From Alphaproteobacteria bacterium HGW-Alphaproteobacteria-4 (lineage in GTDB: Bacteria; Pseudomonadota; Alphaproteobacteria; Rhodobacterales; Rhodobacteraceae), in NCBI GenBank assembly GCA_002842855.1, contig PHEE01000013.1, forward strand, positions 75,718 through 139,717: a DNA stretch of 64,000 nucleotides, in the 5' to 3' direction. The translations under genes were made by a program, and so were the position numbers. Position 1 is the stretch's first letter. Every line of letters begins with the position of its first letter. Shown in pieces: positions 45,803 to 53,073 of this stretch. The notes beneath the pieces are model-generated. The model was not told the DNA's origin. It ran no database searches and worked only from the letters and a program-made list of their open reading frames with translations.

Positions 45803-48085
45803 TCAATGCCCGGCCTCGCCCGAGTGCTCGACCGTGAAGAAGAAACCGGGCGGCAGGTCGCGCAGGTGCAGATCGCGCGGAATCGCCTCGGGTCCGGCGT
45901 TGAACACCGCCGAACCGAACATGTGCAGCATCCGGCTCAGCCGCTCCAGCCGCTCGCCGGTCAGTTCGCCATAAAAGGCGGCTGGCTGCGCCTGAGCGCG
46001 CAATTCGGCGATCTTGGCGCGGTGGCAGGCAACCGAATATGCGTGGGCGGCGGCGATTTCGGGGTCGGCCAGAAGCCGGTTGAACTCGGCGGTCAGCGCC
46101 GGGATCATGCGCTGGATCGAGCGGTCCTCGCAGCCGTTGTGGTTCATGCGGAACCAGTAGTTCAGGCCCTGGTCGCGATCGACATGGTTCACCCGGCCCC
46201 GGTCGCGCTTGACCAGAAAACTTTCGGCCGAGCGCACCGCGTAGTGGTTCAGTTGCACCCAGTCATAGCCATAGCTTTCCAGCGTGCTGCGCCAGCCATT
46301 GCGGAACATCTCGCGCGGCATCGGGCGGCCCGAGCCATTGAGCCACTTTACCTGATCCCAGAGGTCGGGGATCAACCCCTTGGGGCGGTGCACGCCAAGT
46401 TTCTTGTAGATGTCGATGTTGCGAAACAACGTCTTGAAGCCCCATGCCTGATGCGGCTTGCGCACCACTTCGGGGGCGCAGCGGGTGAACTGCTCAAGCA
46501 AAAAGCGGTCCTCGTAGCCCTGCACATCCGCGTTGCCAAAGAGCCGCCATGTCAGGCTGATCATGTTCGCCTCGCCCATCGCCGCGTAAAGCGCGGGCAG
46601 GGTGCCGTCGCCGATCTTGATGTCGATGAACTCGTCCACATCCATGCAGATCGCCCAGCCGCAAGTCTGGATCAGCGGCTCGGACTCGGCCGCTTGCAGG
46701 GCGGCGTGCTGCGGCGGCAGGTTCAGGGTGCGAAACGGGTTTTCGCGGTGCTGCACAAGGCCCTTGGCCTGCAACAGCTGCAACATGGTGTCGGTGCCGT
46801 CGGTGCAGTCATTGGTATAGATCAGAAAATCGTCCACCCCGATGGCCCGATGATAGGCAAGCCATTCCAGAATGAACGGCCCTTCGTTCTTCATGGTGGT
46901 GACAATGCAGGTGCGCCCTGCTTCGGTCGCATGTGCGGGGGCTGATTTGGGCGCTGAAACGGGCGGGCGGATCGGTTTGTGGCCAAATACGCGGGTGGCG
47001 AGGTCAAGCAACGCCGGGTCTTCGACCAACGAGGTTTTCGGCGCAAGCTCCGAAGCAGATCGCCCAGGCACCCGCAGCGCCATTGCCCGCCAGAACGGCA
47101 CCACATGACCCGGCTCGGGCCGCGCATAGGCCACGCGGATCGCACGCCAGGTGTTTTGCAGGCCCGCCGCTTCCGGCGCCACGCCCCAGCGCGCGATGCC
47201 TCGGCGGGCGTCGAACTGTTGGCAGATATGGTCGGCAAAGAGGGTAGGCTGCCCCGCGCGCACCCGCCAGGGGTAGATCCGCCGCCCCGCCAGCAGCACG
47301 ACACCGCCCTTGGCCGCCACGCAAAGGTCGAACGCCGACGGCGTGCCGGGCGCGCGCATTGCCAGAATATCGGTAACGTCGATCGTCAGCACCGCGCGGG
47401 CCCGCGCCAGATAGCGCCATTTGGCGATTTCGTAGACAAGGCTTTGCCCGAGCGGCGCCCGCCACAGGTCATGCGCGGGCACCTCCATACGGTCTTTGCC
47501 GGGCGCATCGGGGGCCAGATAGGGGTGGTTTTCGGGCCCCCAGCCGGGCTTGCCCAAGGGCACGGCGCTGTCGATCACCGCAACCACCAAGGTCAGTCCG
47601 CGGGCGTCAAGGCCGCGCTCCAGCGCATCGGCAAACTCGGCGTGTCCGCCAGTGGCGCTGTCGGGCGGGGCGCGGTTGATGATGACCGCCCCACCCGCGC
47701 CGTGGTGCGCCGCGTGGTAGGCAAGCCAGTCGAGCACCACCTCGGCGGGTTCCTCAAGCCGCAATGCCAAGAGCGTGTCGAGGCCAGCAAAGGGCGCGAG
47801 GTCCGGAAGGTCAGGCGTGATTTCAAGCGCGCCCTCGGCCAGTGCCAGCCGCAGCGGCAGCGCGGCTGAGTGCCCCAGCACCATCATGCCACCCGCCACC
47901 TCGCGCAACTCGCTGACTGCGGCGCAGCCTGGGCGCGGGGCATCGGTAAAGCGGTCGCGCGGGGCAGGGGCCGCGAAAAAGACGCGAAAGGCATAGCCAT
48001 CGCCTTCAGGCCAGGCGACGGCATCGAGCACGCCCGGCTCAACGCCGAGACTGCTCTGCATCACCCCGGCCTTGCCCATGCCCAT
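45803..48085 (-). CDS. Two-module glycosyltransferase
   Basis: 760 residues. The C-terminal module (about 390-760) is a complete Glyco_tranf_2_4 domain: RTCIVTTMKNEGPFILEWLA, TNDCTDGTDTML and DxD at 482-484 (CMDVDEFIDI). The N-terminal module (about 95-345) follows the same plan but is degenerate: LDWLAYHAAHHGAGGAVIIN and, at the DxD position, IDVTDI (236-239). The first 95 residues are unlike known domains. ATG 48085 chosen; a second ATG lies two codons later. The gene is divergent from the three-domain protein at 48220, sharing a 134-nt promoter region. Confidence 0.82.
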   Translation of the reverse strand: MGMGKAGVMQSSLGVEPGVLDAVAWPEGDGYAFRVFFAAPAPRDRFTDAPRPGCAAVSELREVAGGMMVLGHSAALPLRLALAEGALEITPDLPDLAPFAGLDTLLALRLEEPAEVVLDWLAYHAAHHGAGGAVIINRAPPDSATGGHAEFADALERGLDARGLTLVVAVIDSAVPLGKPGWGPENHPYLAPDAPGKDRMEVPAHDLWRAPLGQSLVYEIAKWRYLARARAVLTIDVTDILAMRAPGTPSAFDLCVAAKGGVVLLAGRRIYPWRVRAGQPTLFADHICQQFDARRGIARWGVAPEAAGLQNTWRAIRVAYARPEPGHVVPFWRAMALRVPGRSASELAPKTSLVEDPALLDLATRVFGHKPIRPPVSAPKSAPAHATEAGRTCIVTTMKNEGPFILEWLAYHRAIGVDDFLIYTNDCTDGTDTMLQLLQAKGLVQHRENPFRTLNLPPQHAALQAAESEPLIQTCGWAICMDVDEFIDIKIGDGTLPALYAAMGEANMISLTWRLFGNADVQGYEDRFLLEQFTRCAPEVVRKPHQAWGFKTLFRNIDIYKKLGVHRPKGLIPDLWDQVKWLNGSGRPMPREMFRNGWRSTLESYGYDWVQLNHYAVRSAESFLVKRDRGRVNHVDRDQGLNYWFRMNHNGCEDRSIQRMIPALTAEFNRLLADPEIAAAHAYSVACHRAKIAELRAQAQPAAFYGELTGERLERLSRMLHMFGSAVFNAGPEAIPRDLHLRDLPPGFFFTVEHSGEAGH

Positions 48086-48219
48086 GCCCCGTTCACCGCG
48101 CGTTTGCACTTTCCTAGCACAGTCGGCGGCGGGGGCAAACCTGGGCGGCGCGCAAACCCATTGGCAGCACCCCGCCTTTCGCGCAATATGGTGGCAAAAC
48201 AAGGGTAACGAGGGCAGTC

Positions 48220-50421
48220 ATGGGGCGCGTGCGCGAGGTTGGAACGCTGTGGATCGGCGGGCGGCTCAGCTGGATGGAGCAGCTTTGCCTGAAGTCTTTC
48301 GTTGATGCCGGCCAGCGCATCACGCTGTTTTCCTATGAAGACATTCCCAACGTGCCGGCAGGGGTCATCCGCCGCGACGGGCGCGAGGTGCTCGATACCG
48401 CCGATTTCATCAAATACGAAAAGAAAGACAGCTTCGCGCTCTTTGCCGATCTCTTCCGCATCCACATGATCGCGCAAAACCCCGGCCTGATCTGGGTGGA
48501 TACCGATGTCTATTGCCACCGCCCGATGGAGTATGACAGCGACTATGTGATGGGGTTCGAGTTGCCGGGCGAAGCCCGCGTGAACAACGCGGTTCTGGGC
48601 CTGCCCGCAGACAGCGCGATTCTGGCCGACATTCTCGATTTCACGGCCGACCGCCATGCGATTCCCGAATTCGTGAAACCCAATCTGCGCGCCCAATACC
48701 TTGCGGCGCGCGCGGCGGGCACACCCGTGCATGTATCCCAGCAACCATGGGGCGTATGGGGGCCGCTGATGATCACCCATTTCGTCGAAAAGCATGGCCT
48801 CAAGGATCAGGCGCAGCCGCTCGACGCGTTTTACCCGGTGATCTTTCCCGACCGCACCAAGTTCCTCAAAGATCGCAAGGTCGCCGAAAAACTCATTACC
48901 CCGCGCACCACCGCGCTGCACCTCTGGGCCTCGAACAAACGGGAACTGGGCTTGCGGTACGGTGGCATCCCGCCGGTGGGCAGCTATCTGGCGATGTTGC
49001 TCGAGCGGCACGGAATTCGCCCGGATCTGGCGCCAATCACCGGCCGCGGCAAGCGGGTGTTCGATGCAGGCCTGATCGATGCCGTCGATCTGCCCGAGGT
49101 GGCGACATTTGCCGACATCGGCGGCACCGCGCAAAGCCTCGCCCTCGCCGCCCACGCCAAATGGGATTGCGATATTGCACTGGTGGACCTTACCCATAAG
49201 GGAGAATGGCCCGAAAAGCCCTCGAACTGGGTCGCCCCCTACCGCGCCTTTCTGGCCGATAATGGCGTTGCCGCCGATCGGGTCAGGCTTGTTTCAAAAG
49301 CCCGCGACCTGCGCCCCACTGACCTTGTCGCCAACCTCTCTGGCTTTGGAGATGTCAACAAGATCAAGCATCTGACACCTGTTCTTGATGCATGCCTCCA
49401 CGCTGAAAGCCGGATGATTCTCGACATCCGCAAAGGCTCTGGCAGCTATCCGTTCCTCAAGGAGCGCGGAACTGTCGAGAAACTTTCGAGCCGCGACGAT
49501 GGCGGCGTTGAAATCACGCGGGCGCGTTTCACCCCGCTACCCCCCGCCGCAACCGTGACCGACCCGGCCTGGGCCGAAATCGCCCGCGAACTTGCCGGGC
49601 AACAGGGGTTCTATCGCGACAACGGCGGCCATTCCTTCCTCTACATCCCGCGCGGGCGCACACTCGTGGTCACCTTCGACAACCTCGACATCGCGATGAA
49701 CAAGCGCGAGGAGCGCCGCCCCTGGGGCTTTCACTTCATCGAAAAGCAGGGCTGGTCGATGCTGGGTGTAATGGCGGGTGGCTGGACATGGTATCGCGAC
49801 CCCTGGGTTGCCGCCGAGTTCGACCGACTCGCTTCGACCGGGTTCTTTGCGCAATTCGAGCGGGTGGTGTTCTATGGCGCCTCGATGGGCGGCTACGCGG
49901 CCTGCGCCTTTTCCGCTGCCTGCCCGGGCGCCGATGTCGTGGCGATCAGCCCGCAATCGACCCTGTCGCGCGCGCTGGTGCCGTGGGAAACCCGTTACAA
50001 GGTCGCCTGGGACCGCGACTGGTCCGGCCCTTACGGCGACGCCGCCGAAGCCTCGAAATCGGCGCGCCGGGTCTCGATCCTTTATGACCCCTACGAGCCG
50101 CTTGATGCCGGTCACGCCGCCCGCTTTGCCGCCCCCAACGCGGTCAAGCTGCGCGCGCCGCTGCTTGGCCACCGGCTCGGCTCGTCGTTGCACCAGATGG
50201 GCATTCTCAACCCGATCATCCTCGCGGCGCTCGATGGCAGCCTTACCGAGGCGGCTTTCTACCAGCGCCTGCGGGCGCGGCGCGATTTTGCGCGCTATCA
50301 GCGCGAGCTTTTCAAGCGCGCGATTGATGCGGGCCACCCGGCACTGGCCCGTCGCCTTGGGCATTGGGTGCTGGCGCGTGGCGACAATCGCTTCATCCGG
50401 CAGGGCATGGCCGCGCTATAG
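48220..50421 (+). CDS. Three-domain protein: DxD glycosyltransferase, Rossmann-like domain, alpha/beta-hydrolase-like domain
   Basis: 733 residues, no signal peptide. (1) Residues 1-270: Gly_transf_sug-type transferase with LWIGGRLSWMEQLCLKSF and DxD at 94-96 (IWVDTDVYCHRP). (2) About 280-440: Rossmann-like segment, FADIGGTAQSLALAAHAKWD (297-316) and LVANLSGFGDVNKIKHL, similar in layout to class I methyltransferases but without a secure motif I. (3) About 450-733: alpha/beta-hydrolase-like, nucleophile elbow GASMGG with Ser555, acid candidate in LYDPYEP, His candidate in LLGHRLGSS. It may glycosylate and then modify (for example acylate or deacylate) a surface glycan; this is inference. Followed at once by a dispersed element. 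Confidence 0.8.
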   Translation: MGRVREVGTLWIGGRLSWMEQLCLKSFVDAGQRITLFSYEDIPNVPAGVIRRDGREVLDTADFIKYEKKDSFALFADLFRIHMIAQNPGLIWVDTDVYCHRPMEYDSDYVMGFELPGEARVNNAVLGLPADSAILADILDFTADRHAIPEFVKPNLRAQYLAARAAGTPVHVSQQPWGVWGPLMITHFVEKHGLKDQAQPLDAFYPVIFPDRTKFLKDRKVAEKLITPRTTALHLWASNKRELGLRYGGIPPVGSYLAMLLERHGIRPDLAPITGRGKRVFDAGLIDAVDLPEVATFADIGGTAQSLALAAHAKWDCDIALVDLTHKGEWPEKPSNWVAPYRAFLADNGVAADRVRLVSKARDLRPTDLVANLSGFGDVNKIKHLTPVLDACLHAESRMILDIRKGSGSYPFLKERGTVEKLSSRDDGGVEITRARFTPLPPAATVTDPAWAEIARELAGQQGFYRDNGGHSFLYIPRGRTLVVTFDNLDIAMNKREERRPWGFHFIEKQGWSMLGVMAGGWTWYRDPWVAAEFDRLASTGFFAQFERVVFYGASMGGYAACAFSAACPGADVVAISPQSTLSRALVPWETRYKVAWDRDWSGPYGDAAEASKSARRVSILYDPYEPLDAGHAARFAAPNAVKLRAPLLGHRLGSSLHQMGILNPIILAALDGSLTEAAFYQRLRARRDFARYQRELFKRAIDAGHPALARRLGHWVLARGDNRFIRQGMAAL

Positions 50422-50454
50422 GTCTGCCTCAGGCCAAATATCCCCGCCGGCGGC
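50422..50454 (+). repeat. Dispersed intergenic element
   Basis: GTCTGCCTCAGGCC then AAATATCCCCGCCGGCGGC, one or two bases off the other copies. It begins one base after the glycosyltransferase stop and ends 2 nt before the stop of the convergent AbrB gene. Confidence 0.8.
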
Positions 50455-50456
50455 AC

Positions 50457-51488
50457 TTAGGTCTTGCCAAGCCAGCGCCCGATCAGCGGCGCCGAAAAGA
50501 TGACAAGGAATATCCGCGTCAGATGATGCGTCACGACAAAGGCCACATCGGCGCCCGAAACGATTGCAATCACCACCATTTCCGCCTGTCCGCCCGGCAG
50601 GAACGACAGGATGACATCCAGCGCCGGGGCGGGCGACAAAAGATGCGCAAGCTCGATGAACGCCGTCGAGATGACCGCCAGCAGCGCCGAAAACCCCAAG
50701 CCCGCGCCCACGAACAGCCGCAGCTCGCGCCCGGTAATTCCCGCGTATTTTGACCCTACCGCGATACCGATGAAAAACTGCGCCGCCCAGATCACCTCGG
50801 CCGGCGGGCGCGTGTGTATGAACCCGGCAAGGCTGAGCGCAGCCGTCAGGATCAGCGGTCCAAGGATCGAGGCCCCAAAAAGGCCGATCCGCTCGCCGAC
50901 CTTCCAACCAGCAACCGCCGCGATCAGCATCAGCGCCAGTTCCAGCGGCGGCAGGCTTGCCAATGGCGCCCCCGGTGGGCGCGAAAGGTCGATGCCCCAA
51001 AACAGCGTCATCAGAAACGGCAGTGCGGTGACAATGGCAAGCACGCGCGTTGCGTGCACAAGGCTCATCGCGCGCACATCGCCCCCGGCCTCCTGACCAA
51101 AGATCAGCATGTCCTGCAGGCCGCCCGGCATTGCCGAATAAAACGCGGTCGGGTGGTCAAACCCCATCACGCGGCGGAAAAACGGATAGCCCACCGCGCC
51201 GATCACCAGCACGAACAGCGGAACCAGTGCCAGCGTGGCGCCATAACGCGGCAGCGCGCCAACAAGGTCAGGCGTGACCGAGGCACCGATCGCAGCCCCC
51301 AGAAAGGTGCGCATCAAGGTGCCGAACACCCCCATGTCACGCAGTGGCGCGCCGCCGAGCGCAAATGCAAGGCACCCCGCCATTGGCCCCAGCAATAGCG
51401 GCAGCGGCAGCCCGAGCAGCAGAAAGACCGCGCCCCCGATACCCGCCGCAACCAGCGTCAGCGCCCGCTGACCAATCCGTTTTTGCAT
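50457..51488 (-). CDS. AbrB-family membrane transporter/regulator-like protein
   Basis: 343 residues, about ten membrane helices in two repeats (LLLGPMAGCLAFALGG; FDHPTAFYSAMPGGLQDMLI; later DVILSFLPGGQAEMVVIAIV). This is the AbrB/ammonia monooxygenase-like family of unproven substrate; it is unrelated to the AbrB transcription factor. I take the ATG at 51488. An FNR-type dyad lies 62-75 nt upstream of it and could regulate this gene as well as the divergent candidate sRNA. Confidence 0.85.
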   Translation of the reverse strand: MQKRIGQRALTLVAAGIGGAVFLLLGLPLPLLLGPMAGCLAFALGGAPLRDMGVFGTLMRTFLGAAIGASVTPDLVGALPRYGATLALVPLFVLVIGAVGYPFFRRVMGFDHPTAFYSAMPGGLQDMLIFGQEAGGDVRAMSLVHATRVLAIVTALPFLMTLFWGIDLSRPPGAPLASLPPLELALMLIAAVAGWKVGERIGLFGASILGPLILTAALSLAGFIHTRPPAEVIWAAQFFIGIAVGSKYAGITGRELRLFVGAGLGFSALLAVISTAFIELAHLLSPAPALDVILSFLPGGQAEMVVIAIVSGADVAFVVTHHLTRIFLVIFSAPLIGRWLGKT

Positions 51489-51549
51489 GTTGCGGCCCGA
51501 CCCCTGCTCTCGATCCTGCCATTTTGTCGCAGCCTTTGCTGACACCAAG

Positions 51550-51563
51550 TTGACCCAAGTCAA
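51550..51563. promoter_or_regulatory. FNR/FnrL-type box
   Basis: TTGACCCAAGTCAA: a perfect TTGAC-N4-GTCAA dyad in the form used by FnrL in Rhodobacter (TTGAT/C-N4-G/ATCAA). On the + strand a centre at -41.5 puts the -10 at 51586-51591, which reads TATCAG. On the minus strand CAAAAT (51521-51526) is near the matching position for the AbrB gene. So it may serve either or both directions. Confidence 0.6.
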
Positions 51564-51597
51564 AGATTTTCGCCGCGCCGCCGCGTATCAGCGTTGC

Positions 51598-51724
51598 AAC
51601 AGGTTCCGATCTCCCTGATGCGGCCCTCCCGCCGCGCGGAATCTGAAAAAGGGGTAGCGGCGTTCTCCCTCGCCTGGCCCCGGAAATGCGCTGCGGGCCT
51701 CCCTCCCGCAGCGCTTTTATTTTT
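51598..51724 (+). ncRNA. Candidate FNR-controlled sRNA with CUCCC loop motifs
   Basis: Predicted transcript of about 127 nt with no credible reading frame. Hairpin 1: AGGUUCCG (51601-51608) pairs with CGGAAUCU (51637-51644), with an inner stem GCGGC/GCCGC (51620-51624, 51631-51635) holding loop CCUCCC. Hairpin 2: GGGG...GGCG / CGCC...CCCC (51651-51681), loop UUCUCCCU. Hairpin 3: terminator stem, loop CCUCCCU. A fourth CUCCC is in the open side of hairpin 1 (51611). Three loops with the same anti-Shine-Dalgarno-like motif strongly recall the CcsR and suhB/'cuckoo' sRNAs of Alphaproteobacteria. Start site inferred from the FNR box and TATCAG. It converges with, but does not overlap, the end of infC. 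Confidence 0.62.
51688..51724 (+). terminator. Perfect intrinsic terminator of the candidate sRNA
   Basis: GCGCTGCGGG / CCCGCAGCGC, a 10-bp perfect stem with a 7-nt loop, followed by TTTTATTTTT. No protein gene on the + strand ends anywhere upstream of it, which implies an unannotated transcript. Confidence 0.9.
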
Positions 51725-51747
51725 GCCGCCGCGGTGCATCGCGCAAA

Positions 51748-51773
51748 GAAAAACCCTCCCGCAAGCGGAAGGG
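51748..51773 (-). terminator. Intrinsic terminator of infC
   Basis: On the minus strand CCCTTCCGC and GCGGGAGGG pair (one G-T), followed by TTTTT. It sits 29-54 nt after the infC stop. Confidence 0.8.
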
Positions 51774-51801
51774 CTGATCGTCTGCTACGGCTCCAGCGGT
51801 G

Positions 51802-52341
51802 TTATTTCGGCCCGATCATCATGACCATCTGACGGCCCTCAAGCCGCGGCATCGATTCGACCTTGCCGGCTTCACCCACATCGGCGGCGACGCGGTTCAA
51901 AAGCTCCAGCCCAAGTTGCTGGTGCGCCATCTCCCGGCCGCGAAAGCGCAAGGTGACCTTCACCTTGTCGCCCTCGTCCAGAAACTTCATCACCGAGCGC
52001 ATCTTGACCTCGTAATCATGCGTATCGGTGCCTGGGCGGAACTTGATTTCCTTGATCTCGATGATGTGCTGCTTGCGCCGCGCCTCGGCCTCGCGCTTTT
52101 GCTGTTCGAACTTGAACTTGCCAAAGTCCATGATCTTGCAGACCGGCGGCACCGCCGTGGGCGATATTTCGACCAGATCGAGCCCGGCCTCATCGGCCAT
52201 TGCCATTGCCCGCGCCGGGGTGACCACCCCCACATTTTCACCATCGGCGCCGATCAGGCGTATTTCCGGGGCGCGGATGCGGTCATTGATACGGGGGCCG
52301 GTGTCGCGCTGCGGCGGGGCATTGTGGGGTCTGCGGGCTAT
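51802..52341 (-). CDS. infC: Translation initiation factor IF-3, probable ATA start
   Basis: 179 residues. IF3-N domain ([20 protein letters not shown], linker) and IF3-C domain ([34 protein letters not shown]). IF-3 keeps the 30S subunit free and checks start codons. No ATG, GTG or TTG fits: the first in-frame ATG is about 45 codons in, after conserved sequence, and no start lies just upstream. ATA at 52339-52341 has AAAAGGA 8 nt before it and yields [13 protein letters not shown], the normal IF-3 N-terminus. A rare start is the known basis of IF-3 autoregulation (AUU in E. coli). Confidence 0.9.
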   Translation of the reverse strand: MARRPHNAPPQRDTGPRINDRIRAPEIRLIGADGENVGVVTPARAMAMADEAGLDLVEISPTAVPPVCKIMDFGKFKFEQQKREAEARRKQHIIEIKEIKFRPGTDTHDYEVKMRSVMKFLDEGDKVKVTLRFRGREMAHQQLGLELLNRVAADVGEAGKVESMPRLEGRQMVMMIGPK

Positions 52342-52466
52342 GGTCGAGTTCCTTTTGTGGTGGACGGAAACTGGTTTTGTGGCGCGCAAAATAGACGCGC
52401 GCGCGCGCATCTTCAACCACATTCGCAAGTCGAGCGCCAAACGCTTTGCCGCACCGCAGCAAAACC

Positions 52467-52495
52467 TGTTCAAATTGGCCGTGATAGCGTATGAT
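52467..52495 (+). promoter_or_regulatory. Candidate promoter of the alanine-rich gene
   Basis: TGTTCA (52467-52472), 17-nt spacer, TATGAT (52490-52495, five of six consensus bases). The start site would be near 52502, 32 nt ahead of the ATG. Confidence 0.45.
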
Positions 52496-52533
52496 AGGCT
52501 GTGCCCCAATGGGTTGGGGTTTGGAGATACGAA

Positions 52534-53004
52534 ATGAACAAGTCGATTATTATCGGGGCGGTCGTGGTTGTTGCGGCGGGGCTGGGGTACTACCAGTTCA
52601 GCTACGTTCCGGTGCAGCAAGCTGCCGTTGAGGCCGCTCAGGCCGCCGCCAAGGCGGCCGATGAAGCCGCAGCCAAAGCCGCCGCAGATGCCAAGGCCGC
52701 GGCTGATGCCGCGGCTGCCAAAGCCGCAGAAGAGGCCGCCGCGGCCAAGGCGGCAGAAGAGGCCGCCGCTGCAAAAGCCGCAGAAGAGGCTGCTGCTGCC
52801 GCCGCTGCCGCCGTGGCGCTCGACCCCGCCGCGCTGCTGACCGCGGCCAATTTCGACGCCGTCAAGGTGAACGCGTTGATTGACGCCTCGACCCTGGCGG
52901 ACACGACCAAGGCCACCCTGAAAGCGGCGGTTGATGCTGCTGCTGCCAACCCGGCCTTGCTGCAAGCCGCGCTCGATCAGGTCAAGGCCGCGCTCGGCCT
53001 CTGA
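52534..53004 (+). CDS. Alanine-rich single-span membrane protein with tandem repeats
   Basis: 156 residues. One N-terminal membrane helix (about 5-23, [19 protein letters not shown]) with no evident cleavage site, then an almost pure Ala/Lys/Glu helix (about 30-95) that contains three 9-residue KAAEEAAAA repeats, and a C-terminal helical part ([20 protein letters not shown] to the end). The layout resembles the TolA helical stalk, but no TolA C-domain is present. Function unknown. GGAG ribosome-binding site before ATG 52534; a strong terminator follows. Confidence 0.75.
   Translation: MNKSIIIGAVVVVAAGLGYYQFSYVPVQQAAVEAAQAAAKAADEAAAKAAADAKAAADAAAAKAAEEAAAAKAAEEAAAAKAAEEAAAAAAAAVALDPAALLTAANFDAVKVNALIDASTLADTTKATLKAAVDAAAANPALLQAALDQVKAALGL
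52720..52800 (+). repeat. Three 27-bp tandem repeats inside the alanine-rich gene
   Basis: Units at 52720-52746, 52747-52773 and 52774-52800, each coding KAAEEAAAA with mostly third-base differences. The unit number could vary between strains. Confidence 0.85.
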
Positions 53005-53026
53005 TTCGACCCGCGTCAAAATGAAC

Positions 53027-53056
53027 AACGCCGCGCAAGTCATTGCGCGGCGTTTT
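53027..53056. terminator. Bidirectional terminator between the alanine-rich gene and fpr
   Basis: AACGCCGCGCAA / TTGCGCGGCGTT, perfect 12-bp stem with a 4-nt loop (GTCA), T-run on the + side. Both flanking genes end here. Confidence 0.85.
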
Positions 53057-53073
53057 GTATTCGACAAGAAGCC

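Larger units (their letters stand above)
51489..51801. other. Largest gene-free stretch; contents
   Basis: 313 nt without a protein gene. In order: AbrB promoter side, FNR-type box (51550-51563), candidate sRNA (51598-51724) with terminator, and the infC terminator (51748-51773) on the other strand. Open frames running through it cross the terminators and are not credible. Confidence 0.8.

Noticed and set aside
51594-51824. 76-codon plus-strand frame over the candidate sRNA
   Set aside because: It runs through two strong terminators, lacks a good ribosome-binding site and resembles no protein.
52640-52800. Tandem repeats as a possible CRISPR array
   Set aside because: The units are head-to-tail with no spacers and encode in-frame KAAEEAAAA.
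51802-53067. 421-codon minus-strand frame as a long IF-3
   Set aside because: The upstream half is antisense to the alanine-rich gene and codes Gly/Arg-rich repeats; family length and the ribosome-binding site support the start at 52341.
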